Origin: Flemingiibacterium sp045578725
Lineage (GTDB): Bacteria; Bacillota; Clostridia; Oscillospirales; CAG-272
Direction of reading: 5' to 3'
DNA length: 64,000 nt
Assembly (NCBI GenBank): GCA_045578725.1
Contig: JAZNKS010000052.1
Span: 9,610 to 73,609 of the forward strand
Shown here in pieces: positions 16,759-25,471 of this stretch (positions within the stretch are counted from its first letter, which is position 1; every line of letters begins with the position of its first letter). The position numbers and the translations under genes were made by a program. The notes under the pieces are model-generated. The model searched no databases. It was not told the DNA's origin and worked only from the letters and a program-made list of their open reading frames with translations.

Positions 16759-18143
16759 TTGCAGTATTCCTTTCTGAAGCGTGTCAGATAGTCACCGATG
16801 GCTTTGTCTGCGCGGATGGGATTGTCTGCCTGCCACTTTTCCAGCCGATCGGCAAGGTTCAGCACACAGGCGCGGGGGAGCGGGATTCCCGAGCGGGCGG
16901 CTTCCAGAAGCCGGAGCGCGATGCCCGGAAGATAATGGGGAGAATCGGAGAATGCAAGCTTTGAAAGAATGTGGAACAAGGGGGCATAATCCTGCGGATA
17001 CGAGGTTTTCACGGCCTTTGAAAGCAGGACATTCAGCAGCCCGGCGGTCACTTCGGTGCAGACGGGGACGGTCCAGCCGAGATAATCGAAGATCATACCC
17101 CAGCTGAAATCCAGCTTCCAGCCGTCCTGCGTACCGATAAAGATGCGGGCGCGCTCCAGAGCGGCGACGGAGCGAAGGGCATCCTCGCCGAGCATGGCAA
17201 TCAAATGGCGGGGGAACTCCCGGCCGGGAAGCAGAGCGATCTGCGTAATCCGGGCGCGGATTGCGGAATCGCTTCGGATGTCATCGAGAATTGCCAGAAT
17301 CTCCCGGTCCTCCTCGCCTGCGGGAACGGTGCCGTCATAGATCCCGAATTCGGTCGGATAGCGTCCGCATTGGAAAAGCTCGGGAAAGGGGGCACGGACT
17401 GTATAGGCCCGCTCGGTTTCTTCGAAAAAAACAGCAGGCAGATAATGCAGATGCTCACCGACCAGCCGGCCGATCCGGGGAATCGACATCGCTTCCAGGA
17501 CCATTTGATGGTAGATGGCGGGAGATAGGATTGGGAGTGTGACATCACGCGGTCCCGGCAGGGGGTCGGCGGTGGATTCATAGGAGCCGAGGCGGCGGAG
17601 GATGCTTTCATGCTCGTCGGGATCGTTTAGCGGCGTATCGACAGAGGCCATAATCAGCAGATAGGCATACCGCAGGCAGAGGGTCGGGGGATTCGCCGGC
17701 GGAAGGGCAACCGCGGAGGGAAGCGGCGGGATATATTGAAGACAGAGATGGTAGAGCTCATTTGCCAGCCGCTCGGCATTGGTACCGGTGATCCCAGCAC
17801 GATGGAGCAGAAGGGCATCCAGATTTTCGATCAGCTGCAGGCGTGAGGAGGGATAGGTGAGTGTATCGCCGGCAGGATCCTTCAGATCGCTGGAATCCGG
17901 AAGATCATCGATATCATTTCTGAGCGCATCCCGCCAGCTTTTGGATTTGATTTCCGGGAGAAAGTCGGCACGGTCAAAGCGGCGGATGTTGGGGCTTCGG
18001 TCATTGTCAATATAGATGGAACGGACAACTACCGATTTCGACCCCTGATAGGCGAAAGTACCTTTGAGCAGATAACGAATGTAATTGGTGTCATCGATTT
18101 CATAATAATGGCCGATGGCATCACGAAGACTCTGAAAGGGCAT
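16755..18143 (-). CDS. Unrecognised 462-aa protein, first gene of a NUDIX operon
   Basis: No family recognised. Soluble protein without signal peptide; N-terminus MPFQSLRDAIGHYYEIDDTN and a long helical, proline-rich middle (YIPPLPSAVALPPANPPTL). It is not evidently similar to the 416-aa protein at the other end of the operon. ATG 18143 has a perfect AAGGAGG 6 nt upstream; open frame beyond it runs through the promoter. The TGA stop overlaps the NUDIX start. A helical scaffold or repeat fold is possible but not shown. Confidence 0.65.
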   Translation of the reverse strand: MPFQSLRDAIGHYYEIDDTNYIRYLLKGTFAYQGSKSVVVRSIYIDNDRSPNIRRFDRADFLPEIKSKSWRDALRNDIDDLPDSSDLKDPAGDTLTYPSSRLQLIENLDALLLHRAGITGTNAERLANELYHLCLQYIPPLPSAVALPPANPPTLCLRYAYLLIMASVDTPLNDPDEHESILRRLGSYESTADPLPGPRDVTLPILSPAIYHQMVLEAMSIPRIGRLVGEHLHYLPAVFFEETERAYTVRAPFPELFQCGRYPTEFGIYDGTVPAGEEDREILAILDDIRSDSAIRARITQIALLPGREFPRHLIAMLGEDALRSVAALERARIFIGTQDGWKLDFSWGMIFDYLGWTVPVCTEVTAGLLNVLLSKAVKTSYPQDYAPLFHILSKLAFSDSPHYLPGIALRLLEAARSGIPLPRACVLNLADRLEKWQADNPIRADKAIGDYLTRFRKEYCK

Positions 18144-18173
18144 GATGCGCCTCCTTGGTTGGTTTCTGGAAAT

Positions 18174-18202
18174 AGTATAGCATATTTTTTTGCGGTGTGC
18201 AA
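18174..18202 (-). promoter_or_regulatory. Promoter of the unknown-NUDIX-unknown operon
   Basis: Minus strand TTGCAC (18197-18202), 17 bp, TATACT (18174-18179). Confidence 0.75.
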
Positions 18203-18274
18203 GAGCTTGGAAAAAGAACGTGTCATTTCGGAAAAACTCTGTGTCACAGATACTTTTATTCCGCGTCAGGGGTG

Positions 18275-18283
18275 TGATATAAT
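18275..18283 (+). promoter_or_regulatory. Extended -10 promoter of the secreted SH3 protein
   Basis: TGATATAAT (TGn plus TATAAT at 18278-18283) with no good -35 at 17 bp. An AAAGGAG ribosome site precedes the ATG at 18333. Confidence 0.6.
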
Positions 18284-18332
18284 AATGGCACCGGAATGAA
18301 AACCGGAAAAAACCAACAAAGGAGAATCCAAA

Positions 18333-20054
18333 ATGAAACTGAAGAAAAAGTACATCCGCCTGATCGCCTTTATCGGCGCACTGGTCCTGCTCGTCGGCAC
18401 TCTGCCGATCACGGCCTCGGCCTACACCGCATCCAATGTCCCAAACTACCTGTTCGATTATCGCTACTATGCCGATACCTATCCGGATCTGAAGGCCGCG
18501 TTCGGCTACAATGCCGCAAGGCTGTACGATCATTGGCTGAACTACGGGTGTCGGGAAGGACGTTCTCCCTCGCCTGTGTATGAGCCGAAGCATTACCGTG
18601 CGAACAACCCGGATCTGAAGGCCGCGTTCGGCGAGAACTGGAAGGCTCTGTACGATCATTTCTGCCGGTGCGGCGTGAATGAGTTCCGGAATTCCAGTCC
18701 CGCCTATAACGGCAAATACTACCGCGATTCCTACGCGGATCTTCGCCGTGCCTTCGGCGATAACAGCCTGCAGTACATCATCCATTATATGAATAACGGC
18801 CGCTCGGAAAATCGCAAGGCCAACGGCACCTCCGTACAGACCACCGTATCCGTTCCCTCCGAAACCACCCGCTCTGCCTATGTCAATACCTCCAGCAAGT
18901 CCCTCAATCTCCGTGCATCGGCCAGCACCTCGGCCAAAGTTATCGCCAGTATGCCCAAGGGAGCATCCGTCACCGTTATCGGTGACAAGGTCGGCGATTT
19001 CTATAAGGTGAACTACAAGGGCACAATTGGCTACGCATCGGCTTCCTACATTAAGTTCACCTCTTCCTCGCAGAGCGCTTCGCCCGCTCCGGCTGAAACC
19101 ACCCGCGCGGCGTATGTCAACACCTCCAGCGCTTCCCTCAATCTCCGCGCATCGGCCAGCACTTCGGCCAAAGTTATCGCCAGTATGCCCAAGGGCGCAG
19201 CTATCACCGTCATCGGCGATAAGATCGGCGATTTCTATAAGGTGAACTACAAGGGCACAATCGGCTATGCATCCGCCGGCTACATCAAGTTCGGAAGCGC
19301 TCCCTCCTCTTCGCTGGTGAATCTGATCACTGTCCCCTCGACCTCCGGCACAAAGCTGATCAGTGATTCAGAGCTTGCCAACGCGCTTTTCACCTACGGA
19401 ATCGCCGCAAACAGCAACGCTTACAAGGCGCTGACGATGATCAACACAAAGTACGGTGACAAGCTGGCCTCCAATAAGAGCGGCGTCAACATCTTCTTCT
19501 TTGAAGGCGCCGGAAGCTCCACTTCGGCATCGTCCCGGTCGGGCGCGCTCGTTGTAGTGGTCAAAAACGGCAGGATCGTCTATTTGAGCAAGAACGGAAG
19601 CACAATCCCGGATTATCCCTTCACCCCCTCCAAGAATGGCGGCACCGATATGCCGACCACCCAATCCGGTGTCTACAATTTCACCACCACCAACCACAAG
19701 AGCACCTATGCCGCGCTGAATATTACCGGTGCCAAGGTTGTCCGCTTCCGCTCCACGGGCAGCTATTATGAGAGCACATCGGGTGCGATCAACATTCACA
19801 AGCGCAGCTCCTCCGGAATCGCTCCCTCGAACAAATCCTGGGTCAACTCGGCCGGCTGTCTGCTGGTCGGCAAGTATGATACCAATGAGTATCTGAACTT
19901 CATCAAGGCGGTCGGCATCGTATCGTCCGGCGCAACCTCTGTTGGCAAGAAGACTGCCAATGTCAGCGGTAAGGTTGTCATCGACCGAAGCCTGGCCGGC
20001 AATTATCTGACGGCAATCGGCTACACCTCCGGCGCCATCTCGAAGATCGGCTGA
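18333..20054 (+). CDS. Secreted protein: three YPDL repeats, two SH3b domains, L,D-transpeptidase-like C-terminus
   Basis: 573 residues with a signal peptide (KLKKKYIRLIAF...GTLPITASA, cleavage near residue 30). Residues 40-165 are three repeats of about 40 residues of the form YY-x(3)-YPDL-x(2)-AFG-x(n)-LYDHW-x(2)-YG. Residues 183-243 and 260-325 are bacterial SH3 domains (SLNLRASASTSAKVIASMPKG), almost identical to each other also in DNA. The last 245 residues contain INIHKR followed by SWVNSAGCLLVG, resembling the His...Ser-x-Gly-Cys active site of YkuD-type L,D-transpeptidases, though the match is distant. Likely a cell-wall-binding and wall-modifying protein. Single gene between its own promoter and terminator. 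Confidence 0.72.
   Translation: MKLKKKYIRLIAFIGALVLLVGTLPITASAYTASNVPNYLFDYRYYADTYPDLKAAFGYNAARLYDHWLNYGCREGRSPSPVYEPKHYRANNPDLKAAFGENWKALYDHFCRCGVNEFRNSSPAYNGKYYRDSYADLRRAFGDNSLQYIIHYMNNGRSENRKANGTSVQTTVSVPSETTRSAYVNTSSKSLNLRASASTSAKVIASMPKGASVTVIGDKVGDFYKVNYKGTIGYASASYIKFTSSSQSASPAPAETTRAAYVNTSSASLNLRASASTSAKVIASMPKGAAITVIGDKIGDFYKVNYKGTIGYASAGYIKFGSAPSSSLVNLITVPSTSGTKLISDSELANALFTYGIAANSNAYKALTMINTKYGDKLASNKSGVNIFFFEGAGSSTSASSRSGALVVVVKNGRIVYLSKNGSTIPDYPFTPSKNGGTDMPTTQSGVYNFTTTNHKSTYAALNITGAKVVRFRSTGSYYESTSGAINIHKRSSSGIAPSNKSWVNSAGCLLVGKYDTNEYLNFIKAVGIVSSGATSVGKKTANVSGKVVIDRSLAGNYLTAIGYTSGAISKIG
18871..19293 (+). repeat. Tandem SH3-domain DNA repeat
   Basis: Two copies of about 190 bp (near 18871-19060 and 19098-19293) with long identical runs, for example the stretch encoding AKVIASMPKG. 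The identity at silent positions suggests a recent duplication or ongoing gene conversion. Confidence 0.8.
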
Positions 20055-20061
20055 CAAAGTC

Positions 20062-20104
20062 CGCCCTCCCATCCGTTTTCGGATGAGAGGGCGAGTTTTT
20101 CTTT
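20062..20104 (+). terminator. Terminator after the SH3 protein gene
   Basis: Stem GCCCTC / GAGGGC plus ATCCG / CGGAT with a small internal mismatch and TTTT loop, followed by a T-rich tract. Convergent with the ROK gene. Confidence 0.8.
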
Positions 20105-20106
20105 AT

Positions 20107-21213
20107 TCAGGCCTGCAGGAGCTTGGAAAATACGATTCCGGCGGCGGCAAGCGTATGGATCCCGGGATCGGTCCGGGCCGGGAGGATCCGGATCGGCGAG
20201 GCGGAAAGAGTCCGGCCTTCCAGCTTTTTTTTCAGCCTTCCGGCAAGCAGCGGGAAGCCTTCGATGATATCGCCGGCCAGATAGAGGGTATCGATACGGA
20301 TTATATTGCAGAGATTGACGATCGCAGCGCTCAGATATTCCGCTTCCCGATCGATCAGCGTCTCATCGCCGGCGGCGATGACTTCTTTCCAATTCGCATA
20401 TCGGCCGCCGTCATCAGCGAGAAGACTCGGAATGGCGGCATAGGCTTCCAGACAGCCGCGATGACCGCATTCACAGAGCTTGCCGTCAAAGCGAATGGAG
20501 GTATGGCCCAGCTCGCAGGTGAAGTGACCGGCACTGGTCAGCAGCTGACCGCCGGATATGACCCCGGAGCCGATTCCATTATCAACCAGAAGAAGGAGAA
20601 AATCGCGGCTATCACCGCTTTCCCGGTGATAGAGAGCCAGCGCAGAAGCATCGTTTTCCAGATAGACGGGCACATGGAGGGCTTCTGTGAGCGCGGCGGT
20701 GATATCGGTATCCTGCCAGCCCTCAAAATGCGGCGGATTCAGAATCCGGCCGGCGTCGCTGTCCAGCGGACCGGGGGCGCTGATACCGATGCCGGCGATG
20801 GCCGGAATTCCGTTTTCCTCTGACAGAGAGCGGATTTCATCCGCCAGATGGGGGAGATGGGAACGATCGGGCAGGCTGAGCATCCGACCACCGATCCGCT
20901 GGCCGGCAAAATCCGAGATGCCGATTTCACAACCCGTCCGGTTCAGAAAGACACCGACGGCATAGCAGGCCTGTCCGTTGACCGTGAGCGGGATGGGCTG
21001 ACGGCCGCGCTGGCCGCTTGGCGGTGTCGGTTCTCTTTCGATCAGCCAACCCTCCCGGATCAGCTCCTCCGTGATGAGTGAGGAGGCTGCTCTTGTCAGG
21101 CCGGTTGCGCGGGCAAGCTCCGCACGCGACATGGGCTGGCGGCGAAGCAGGCGCAGAATTTTTGCACGGTTGTATTTTTTTGTATATTCGGCGTTATGTG
21201 CGGTCTGATCCAT
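20107..21213 (-). CDS. ROK-family transcriptional repressor (NagC/XylR type)
   Basis: 368 residues. N-terminal winged HTH (YNRAKILRLLRRQPMSRAELARATGLTRAASSLITEEL) followed by a ROK sugar-kinase-like domain: GIGISAPGPLD, the signature ELGHTSIRFDGKLCECGHRGCLE with zinc-binding Cys-x-Cys-x4-Cys. Such proteins repress sugar genes and respond to a sugar or sugar phosphate. It is divergent from the HAD/329-aa/PfkB operon, with promoters 70 bp apart, so it is the natural candidate regulator of that operon. AAAGGAG precedes ATG 21213. Confidence 0.9.
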   Translation of the reverse strand: MDQTAHNAEYTKKYNRAKILRLLRRQPMSRAELARATGLTRAASSLITEELIREGWLIEREPTPPSGQRGRQPIPLTVNGQACYAVGVFLNRTGCEIGISDFAGQRIGGRMLSLPDRSHLPHLADEIRSLSEENGIPAIAGIGISAPGPLDSDAGRILNPPHFEGWQDTDITAALTEALHVPVYLENDASALALYHRESGDSRDFLLLLVDNGIGSGVISGGQLLTSAGHFTCELGHTSIRFDGKLCECGHRGCLEAYAAIPSLLADDGGRYANWKEVIAAGDETLIDREAEYLSAAIVNLCNIIRIDTLYLAGDIIEGFPLLAGRLKKKLEGRTLSASPIRILPARTDPGIHTLAAAGIVFSKLLQA

Positions 21214-21245
21214 GATGGCTCCTTTGCGCTGTTTGTTCTTTTATC

Positions 21246-21274
21246 ATTATACCTTATAAATGCCGCGGTGTCAA
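21246..21274 (-). promoter_or_regulatory. Promoter of the ROK repressor gene
   Basis: Minus strand TTGACA (21269-21274), 17 bp, TATAAT (21246-21251). Confidence 0.9.
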
Positions 21275-21320
21275 GATCGGATAAATGTTAAATCAATTTA
21301 CAAGAAATTCGCCAACTGCC

Positions 21321-21349
21321 TTGACAAAAGCCGCTGACTTTGCTATAAT
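21321..21349 (+). promoter_or_regulatory. Promoter of the HAD/329-aa/PfkB operon
   Basis: TTGACA (21321-21326), 17 bp, TATAAT (21344-21349). Divergent from the ROK promoter. Confidence 0.9.
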
Positions 21350-21378
21350 AGAAGAAAACCATCGGAAGGGATGATAGG

Positions 21379-22155
21379 ATGTATATTTTACACGGGCATG
21401 AGCCGTTTGGCGGATTGGAGGCAGCGGTGTTTGATTTTGACGGAACGCTGTCCAAGCTCCGGGCCGGCTGGGAGAATGTGATGGAACCGCTGATGTGCGA
21501 GCTGATTCCGGGCGAGCCGGAGGAGGTTTGCGCACTGGTAAAAAAATATATCGATGAATCCACCGGAATCCAGACGATTCATCAGATGCGCTGGCTGGCG
21601 GATGAAATCCGGCGGCGGGGCGGAAAAGAGGTGTTGGATCCGTGGGATTACAAGGCCGAATACAACCGGCGGCTGATGCTGGAGGTGCAGCGGCGGCGTG
21701 ATGCCGCGGCAAGCGGTACGGAGCCGGTCAGCCGGTATACGGTGAAGGGCGGCGAGGCCTTTCTGGCGGCGCTGAAGGAGCGCGGCGTCAGGCTGTACGC
21801 GGCCAGCGGTACGGACGATCCGGATGTGAAGGCAGAGGCGGCCATTCTGGGCTTTGACCGCTATTTTGATGAGATTGCCGGTGCGCGCAGGGACTCGGAC
21901 GAATGCTCCAAGGAGGGCGTTCTCCGGCGGCTGGTAAAGCCGGGAACACGGCTTCTGGTGGTCGGCGACGGCAGGGTCGAGATCGCGCTCGGCCGGGAAG
22001 CCGGTGCGCTGACGCTGGGGATTGCCAGCAATGACAACATCGGTGACGATTCCGATGCTTTGAATCAACAGAAATACAGACGGCTGGAAGCGGCAGGCGC
22101 TCATGCAATAGTCGCCGATTTCAGTGATAAGGAGGCGCTTCTCTCATGGATCTGA
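21379..22155 (+). CDS. HAD-superfamily phosphatase
   Basis: 258 residues. Motif I DFDGT (Asp19 nucleophile, Asp21), motif II AASGTDD (Ser/Thr), a lysine-bearing helix (CSKEGVLRRL) and motif IV VVGDGRVEI with the metal-binding Asp are visible, with a helical cap between motifs I and II. It should remove phosphate from a small phosphorylated metabolite. First gene of a three-gene unit; its end overlaps the 329-aa gene by 10 bp. With a sugar kinase two genes on, a sugar phosphate or bisphosphate is the likely substrate. Confidence 0.87.
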   Translation: MYILHGHEPFGGLEAAVFDFDGTLSKLRAGWENVMEPLMCELIPGEPEEVCALVKKYIDESTGIQTIHQMRWLADEIRRRGGKEVLDPWDYKAEYNRRLMLEVQRRRDAAASGTEPVSRYTVKGGEAFLAALKERGVRLYAASGTDDPDVKAEAAILGFDRYFDEIAGARRDSDECSKEGVLRRLVKPGTRLLVVGDGRVEIALGREAGALTLGIASNDNIGDDSDALNQQKYRRLEAAGAHAIVADFSDKEALLSWI

Positions 22156-23135
22156 ACAAGGAAATGCCCCGCCGGAAGCGGGAGCTGGATTTTTCCGGGC
22201 TGACCCTCTATTCGGCGGTCAACCGGCACAATCTGGTAACAGCGGAGAATCTGCTGACACCCGGCGAGCCGATCGACGAATACATGGCCGAGGGCTTTGA
22301 TACGCTGGTGGACCGGATTGTAAAGGCGCGCCGGAACAGCCGCCCGGTTATCGTGAGCATCGGCGCGCACGTCATCAAATGCGGTCTGTCCCGCTATCTG
22401 ATTGCGCTGGCGAAAAAGGGTTTTATCACCCATCTGGCCGGCAACGGTGCCTGCTCCATCCACGATTTTGAGCTTGCTTATCTCGGCGGCACATCGGAGC
22501 ACGTTCCCACAGCAATCGAAGACGGCTCCTTCGGTATGTGGCAGGAAACGCTGCTCCGGATGAATGAGGCGCTGCATACGGGCGCGGCCAACGGCTGGGG
22601 CTACGGTGAGGCGCTCGCGGAATATGCGGAAGCGCATCCCGAGCTGTTCCCTCATCGCGAGGACGCGGTCTTCTGGAATCTCTATAAGCTGGATATTCCC
22701 GCGACCTATCACATCGCGCTGGGAACGGATATCATCCACCAGTCGCCGACCTGCGATATGGCGGACATCGGCCGGTGCAGCGGCATCGATTTCAAGCGGT
22801 TCTGCTATTCGGTATCCGAGCTTGATGGCGGCGTGTATCTGAATTTCGGATCGGCCGTGGTCGGTCCGGAGGTATTCTTAAAGGCTTTGTCCATCGCACG
22901 GAACCTCGGTTATCCGACCTTTGATATTACTACCGCCAACTTCGATCTGCGGGATCTGGGGGATTTCCGTTCCAAGATCGGTTATGACGATCCCAACTAT
23001 TACTACCGTCCGCGCAAAAATATTGTCAACCGGCCGGTATCCTGCGGCGGATGGGGCTGGCATTTTGTCGGCGATCATGCGAAGACAATTCCGACCCTGT
23101 ACAAAAAACTGACGGAGAAGATGGGAAATGTTTGA
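22146..23135 (+). CDS. Unassigned 329-aa protein between HAD phosphatase and PfkB kinase
   Basis: No confident family. The sequence looks like a soluble alpha/beta enzyme with highly conserved-looking segments: PVIVSIGAHVIKCGLSRYL, GNGACSIHDFELAYLGGTSE, YHIALGTDIIHQSPTCD and GVYLNFGSAVVGPEVFLKAL. The GAHVIK, HDFE and G-TSE elements faintly recall deoxyhypusine/homospermidine-synthase-like proteins, but I would not assign that. It overlaps both neighbours by 8-10 bp, so strict co-expression with phosphatase and kinase is certain. A role in making or rearranging an unusual sugar is possible. Confidence 0.6.
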   Translation: MDLNKEMPRRKRELDFSGLTLYSAVNRHNLVTAENLLTPGEPIDEYMAEGFDTLVDRIVKARRNSRPVIVSIGAHVIKCGLSRYLIALAKKGFITHLAGNGACSIHDFELAYLGGTSEHVPTAIEDGSFGMWQETLLRMNEALHTGAANGWGYGEALAEYAEAHPELFPHREDAVFWNLYKLDIPATYHIALGTDIIHQSPTCDMADIGRCSGIDFKRFCYSVSELDGGVYLNFGSAVVGPEVFLKALSIARNLGYPTFDITTANFDLRDLGDFRSKIGYDDPNYYYRPRKNIVNRPVSCGGWGWHFVGDHAKTIPTLYKKLTEKMGNV

Positions 23136-24132
23136 TTTTGAACGGCTGAACGATCTGACCATCGGTGTCATCGGCGATTTTGCGCTGGACATCTATTGGT
23201 ATGCGGATATGACGAAAAGCGAGCTGTCGCGCGAAACGCCCCACTATCCGCTCCCCGTTGTCCGCGAGAAGATATCCCTCGGTGCCGCCGGCAATGTGGC
23301 GGCCAATCTGGCGGCTCTGAAGCCTTCACGGCTCGCGGTCTGCGGCGTATGCGGCGATGATTGGCGCGGTACTCTGATGCGGGAGCAGTTTGCTTCTCTC
23401 GGAGCGGATACCTCCGGCCTTTTTTGCGAGGCGGGCCGCATGACCAATGCCTACTGCAAGCCGATGCGCATGGGCATTTCCGAAGTGATTTACGAGGATC
23501 CCCGGCTTGATTTTGCCGCTTCGGCGGCTCCTGAAAAGAAAACCGAGGCGAAAATTCTGGCCTGGCTGGATATGGCGGAGAAAACGCTGGATGCGCTCTG
23601 TGTCTGTGATCAGTTTGCCTGCGGCATTCTGACACCGGCGATTGTGGAGCGGATCCGGACGCTCGGCATCCGGGTCTATGTGGACAGCCGGAGCCGGATA
23701 GCCGTTTTCGGCTGTCCGGGAACCGTGCTGAAGCCGAATGAGGTGGAATGTGCGCAGGCGCTGAAAAAGCTGGGACTGGCTGTGGATGAAGATCCCGCCG
23801 TCAATGCGGATCGGCTCGGCGAGGCGACCGGCTCGGATATTCTGCTGACCCTTGGCGAAAAGGGATGCCTGTGGCGCGATGCCGCGAGCCGACACAGCAC
23901 GGCGATCCCGGCGATTGCGGCTGAGGGGCCGATTGACATCTGCGGTGCCGGCGACACCTTTATTTCCGCCTTTGCTTCCTTTCACGCTTCGGGAGCATCG
24001 CCCGAGGAGGCGGCATCCTTTGCCGCCTGTGCATCTCACATCACAATCCGTCAGATCGGAACCACGGGAACAGCCTCGCGTGAGGATATTTTTTCGGTTT
24101 GGAATGCGTCCGACTCTACGGAAAGAAGATAA
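23128..24132 (+). CDS. PfkB-family carbohydrate kinase, HldE/RfaE kinase-like
   Basis: 334 residues. The N-terminal part (IGVIGDFALDIYWYADM...SLGAAGNVAANLAAL) and the layout resemble the heptose-7-phosphate kinase domain of HldE/RfaE. The C-terminal signature DICGAGDTFISAFA (from about residue 270) carries the catalytic aspartate and anion hole. It should phosphorylate a sugar or sugar phosphate with ATP. Last gene of the three-gene unit, overlapping the 329-aa gene by 8 bp. No cytidylyltransferase is fused or adjacent, so classical ADP-heptose synthesis is not shown. Confidence 0.85.
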   Translation: MFDFERLNDLTIGVIGDFALDIYWYADMTKSELSRETPHYPLPVVREKISLGAAGNVAANLAALKPSRLAVCGVCGDDWRGTLMREQFASLGADTSGLFCEAGRMTNAYCKPMRMGISEVIYEDPRLDFAASAAPEKKTEAKILAWLDMAEKTLDALCVCDQFACGILTPAIVERIRTLGIRVYVDSRSRIAVFGCPGTVLKPNEVECAQALKKLGLAVDEDPAVNADRLGEATGSDILLTLGEKGCLWRDAASRHSTAIPAIAAEGPIDICGAGDTFISAFASFHASGASPEEAASFAACASHITIRQIGTTGTASREDIFSVWNASDSTERR

Positions 24133-24148
24133 ATATCCCTCCGATGCG

Positions 24149-24200
24149 AGGTTTACTATCGGATTCGTAGGTTTACAATTCCGGAAAAATGTGATAAAAT
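24149..24200 (+). promoter_or_regulatory. Promoter and direct-repeat operator of the HTH-PfkB gene
   Basis: TTTACA (24172-24177), 17 bp, TAAAAT (24195-24200). The 8-mer AGGTTTAC occurs at 24149-24156 and 24169-24176, exactly 20 bp (two helical turns) apart, the second copy overlapping the -35 box. This looks like a regulator site. Confidence 0.65.
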
Positions 24201-24231
24201 AGTAGCAGATCCTGAAATGAGGAGGAATTGT

Positions 24232-25455
24232 ATGAACGCGGCCCGTATGGGAACCACGATTGCCAAGCTCCGCAAAAAGCTCGGTCTGACCCAGCGTCAG
24301 CTGGCCGAGCAGCTGAATGTCAGCGATAAGGCGGTCAGCAAATGGGAGTGCGGCGGCGGGTATCCCGAAATTACCATTCTGCCGGCCATGTCCGAGCTGT
24401 TCGGCGTTTCGGTGGACTACCTTCTGAAGGGGGACACGCAGGGCATTGCCATTGCGGGCAATATTCTGGTGGATATTGTCAATCTGATCGATACCTATCC
24501 TCAGAAAAGTATGCTGGCCAATATCCAGCAGACGGTCACGGCAGTGGGCGGATGTGTGCCCAATACGATCATTGATATTGCCAAAATCGATCCGGATCTC
24601 TTTCTGACGGCGCTCGGAAAGGTCGGAAACGATGAAAACGGCCGGTATGTGCTGTCGCAGATGCGAAAGTACGGCATTGATGTGACACAGGTGCGGATCG
24701 ATGAAACGATGCCGACCGCTTCCAGTAATGTCATGACCGAAATCTCCAGCGGCGACCGGACCTTCTTCTATGCCGGGGGTGCCAACCGCAGCTTCTCGCC
24801 GGACGATATTGATGTGGAGTCTCTGGACTGCCGGATGTTCCATATCGGCTACATCCTTCTGCTGGATGCGATGGATGCGTATGATGCCGAGTATGGCACC
24901 AAAATGGCAGGCCTTCTGAAGCGCGTGTCGGAGCGGGGTATCAAAACCTCGATTGATGTGGTCAGCGAGGAGGGGAACCGTTTCCGCGAAAAGGTGATTC
25001 CCGCGCTGAAATACTGCGACTATGCGATTCTCAATGAGATTGAGAGCTGTCGTGTGACAGGCCTTTCGCCCCGCCATCCCGACGGACGGATTCATATGGA
25101 GAATATCCGCTCGACGATGGAGGAATTTCTCCGCCTCGGCGTGCGGGAAAAGGTAATTGTCCACTGTGTGGAATGCGGCTTCCTTCTCGATCGGAGCGGC
25201 GAATTCATTGTAGTTCCCTCGCTGGAGCTTCCGCCGGATTACATCAAGGGAAGTGTCGGCGCGGGCGATTCCTATGCGGCCGCCTGTCTGTACGGTATCT
25301 ACAACGGCTGTGATAACCGTTGGCTGCTGGAATTTGCTTCCGCTGCCGCGGCCTGCAATCTGTCCGCATCCGATTCGATCAGCGGTATGCGCTCCCGCAG
25401 CGAGATCGAAAAGCTGTGCGAGCTTTATCCGCGCAAGAAAACAGAAAATATTTGA
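24232..25455 (+). CDS. XRE HTH fused to a PfkB-family sugar kinase
   Basis: 407 residues. Residues 5-60 are a canonical Cro/CI HTH (IAKLRKKLGLTQRQLAEQLNVSDKAVSKWECGGGYPE), and from about 67 a PfkB domain follows (IAIAGNILVDIVNLIDTYP ... GSVGAGDSYAAA near residue 342). The fusion suggests a kinase that also binds DNA, or a repressor that senses its sugar through a kinase fold. ATG 24232 is preceded by GAGGAGG; an in-frame ATG at 24217 is part of that site. It lies 16 nt before the aldolase gene, so both are co-transcribed. Confidence 0.87.
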   Translation: MNAARMGTTIAKLRKKLGLTQRQLAEQLNVSDKAVSKWECGGGYPEITILPAMSELFGVSVDYLLKGDTQGIAIAGNILVDIVNLIDTYPQKSMLANIQQTVTAVGGCVPNTIIDIAKIDPDLFLTALGKVGNDENGRYVLSQMRKYGIDVTQVRIDETMPTASSNVMTEISSGDRTFFYAGGANRSFSPDDIDVESLDCRMFHIGYILLLDAMDAYDAEYGTKMAGLLKRVSERGIKTSIDVVSEEGNRFREKVIPALKYCDYAILNEIESCRVTGLSPRHPDGRIHMENIRSTMEEFLRLGVREKVIVHCVECGFLLDRSGEFIVVPSLELPPDYIKGSVGAGDSYAAACLYGIYNGCDNRWLLEFASAAAACNLSASDSISGMRSRSEIEKLCELYPRKKTENI

Positions 25456-25471
25456 TTCTGGAGGAAATAAA

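Noticed and set aside
18871..19293. Repeat possibly CRISPR-like
   Set aside because: It is the coding repeat of two SH3 domains, only two units, with no spacers.
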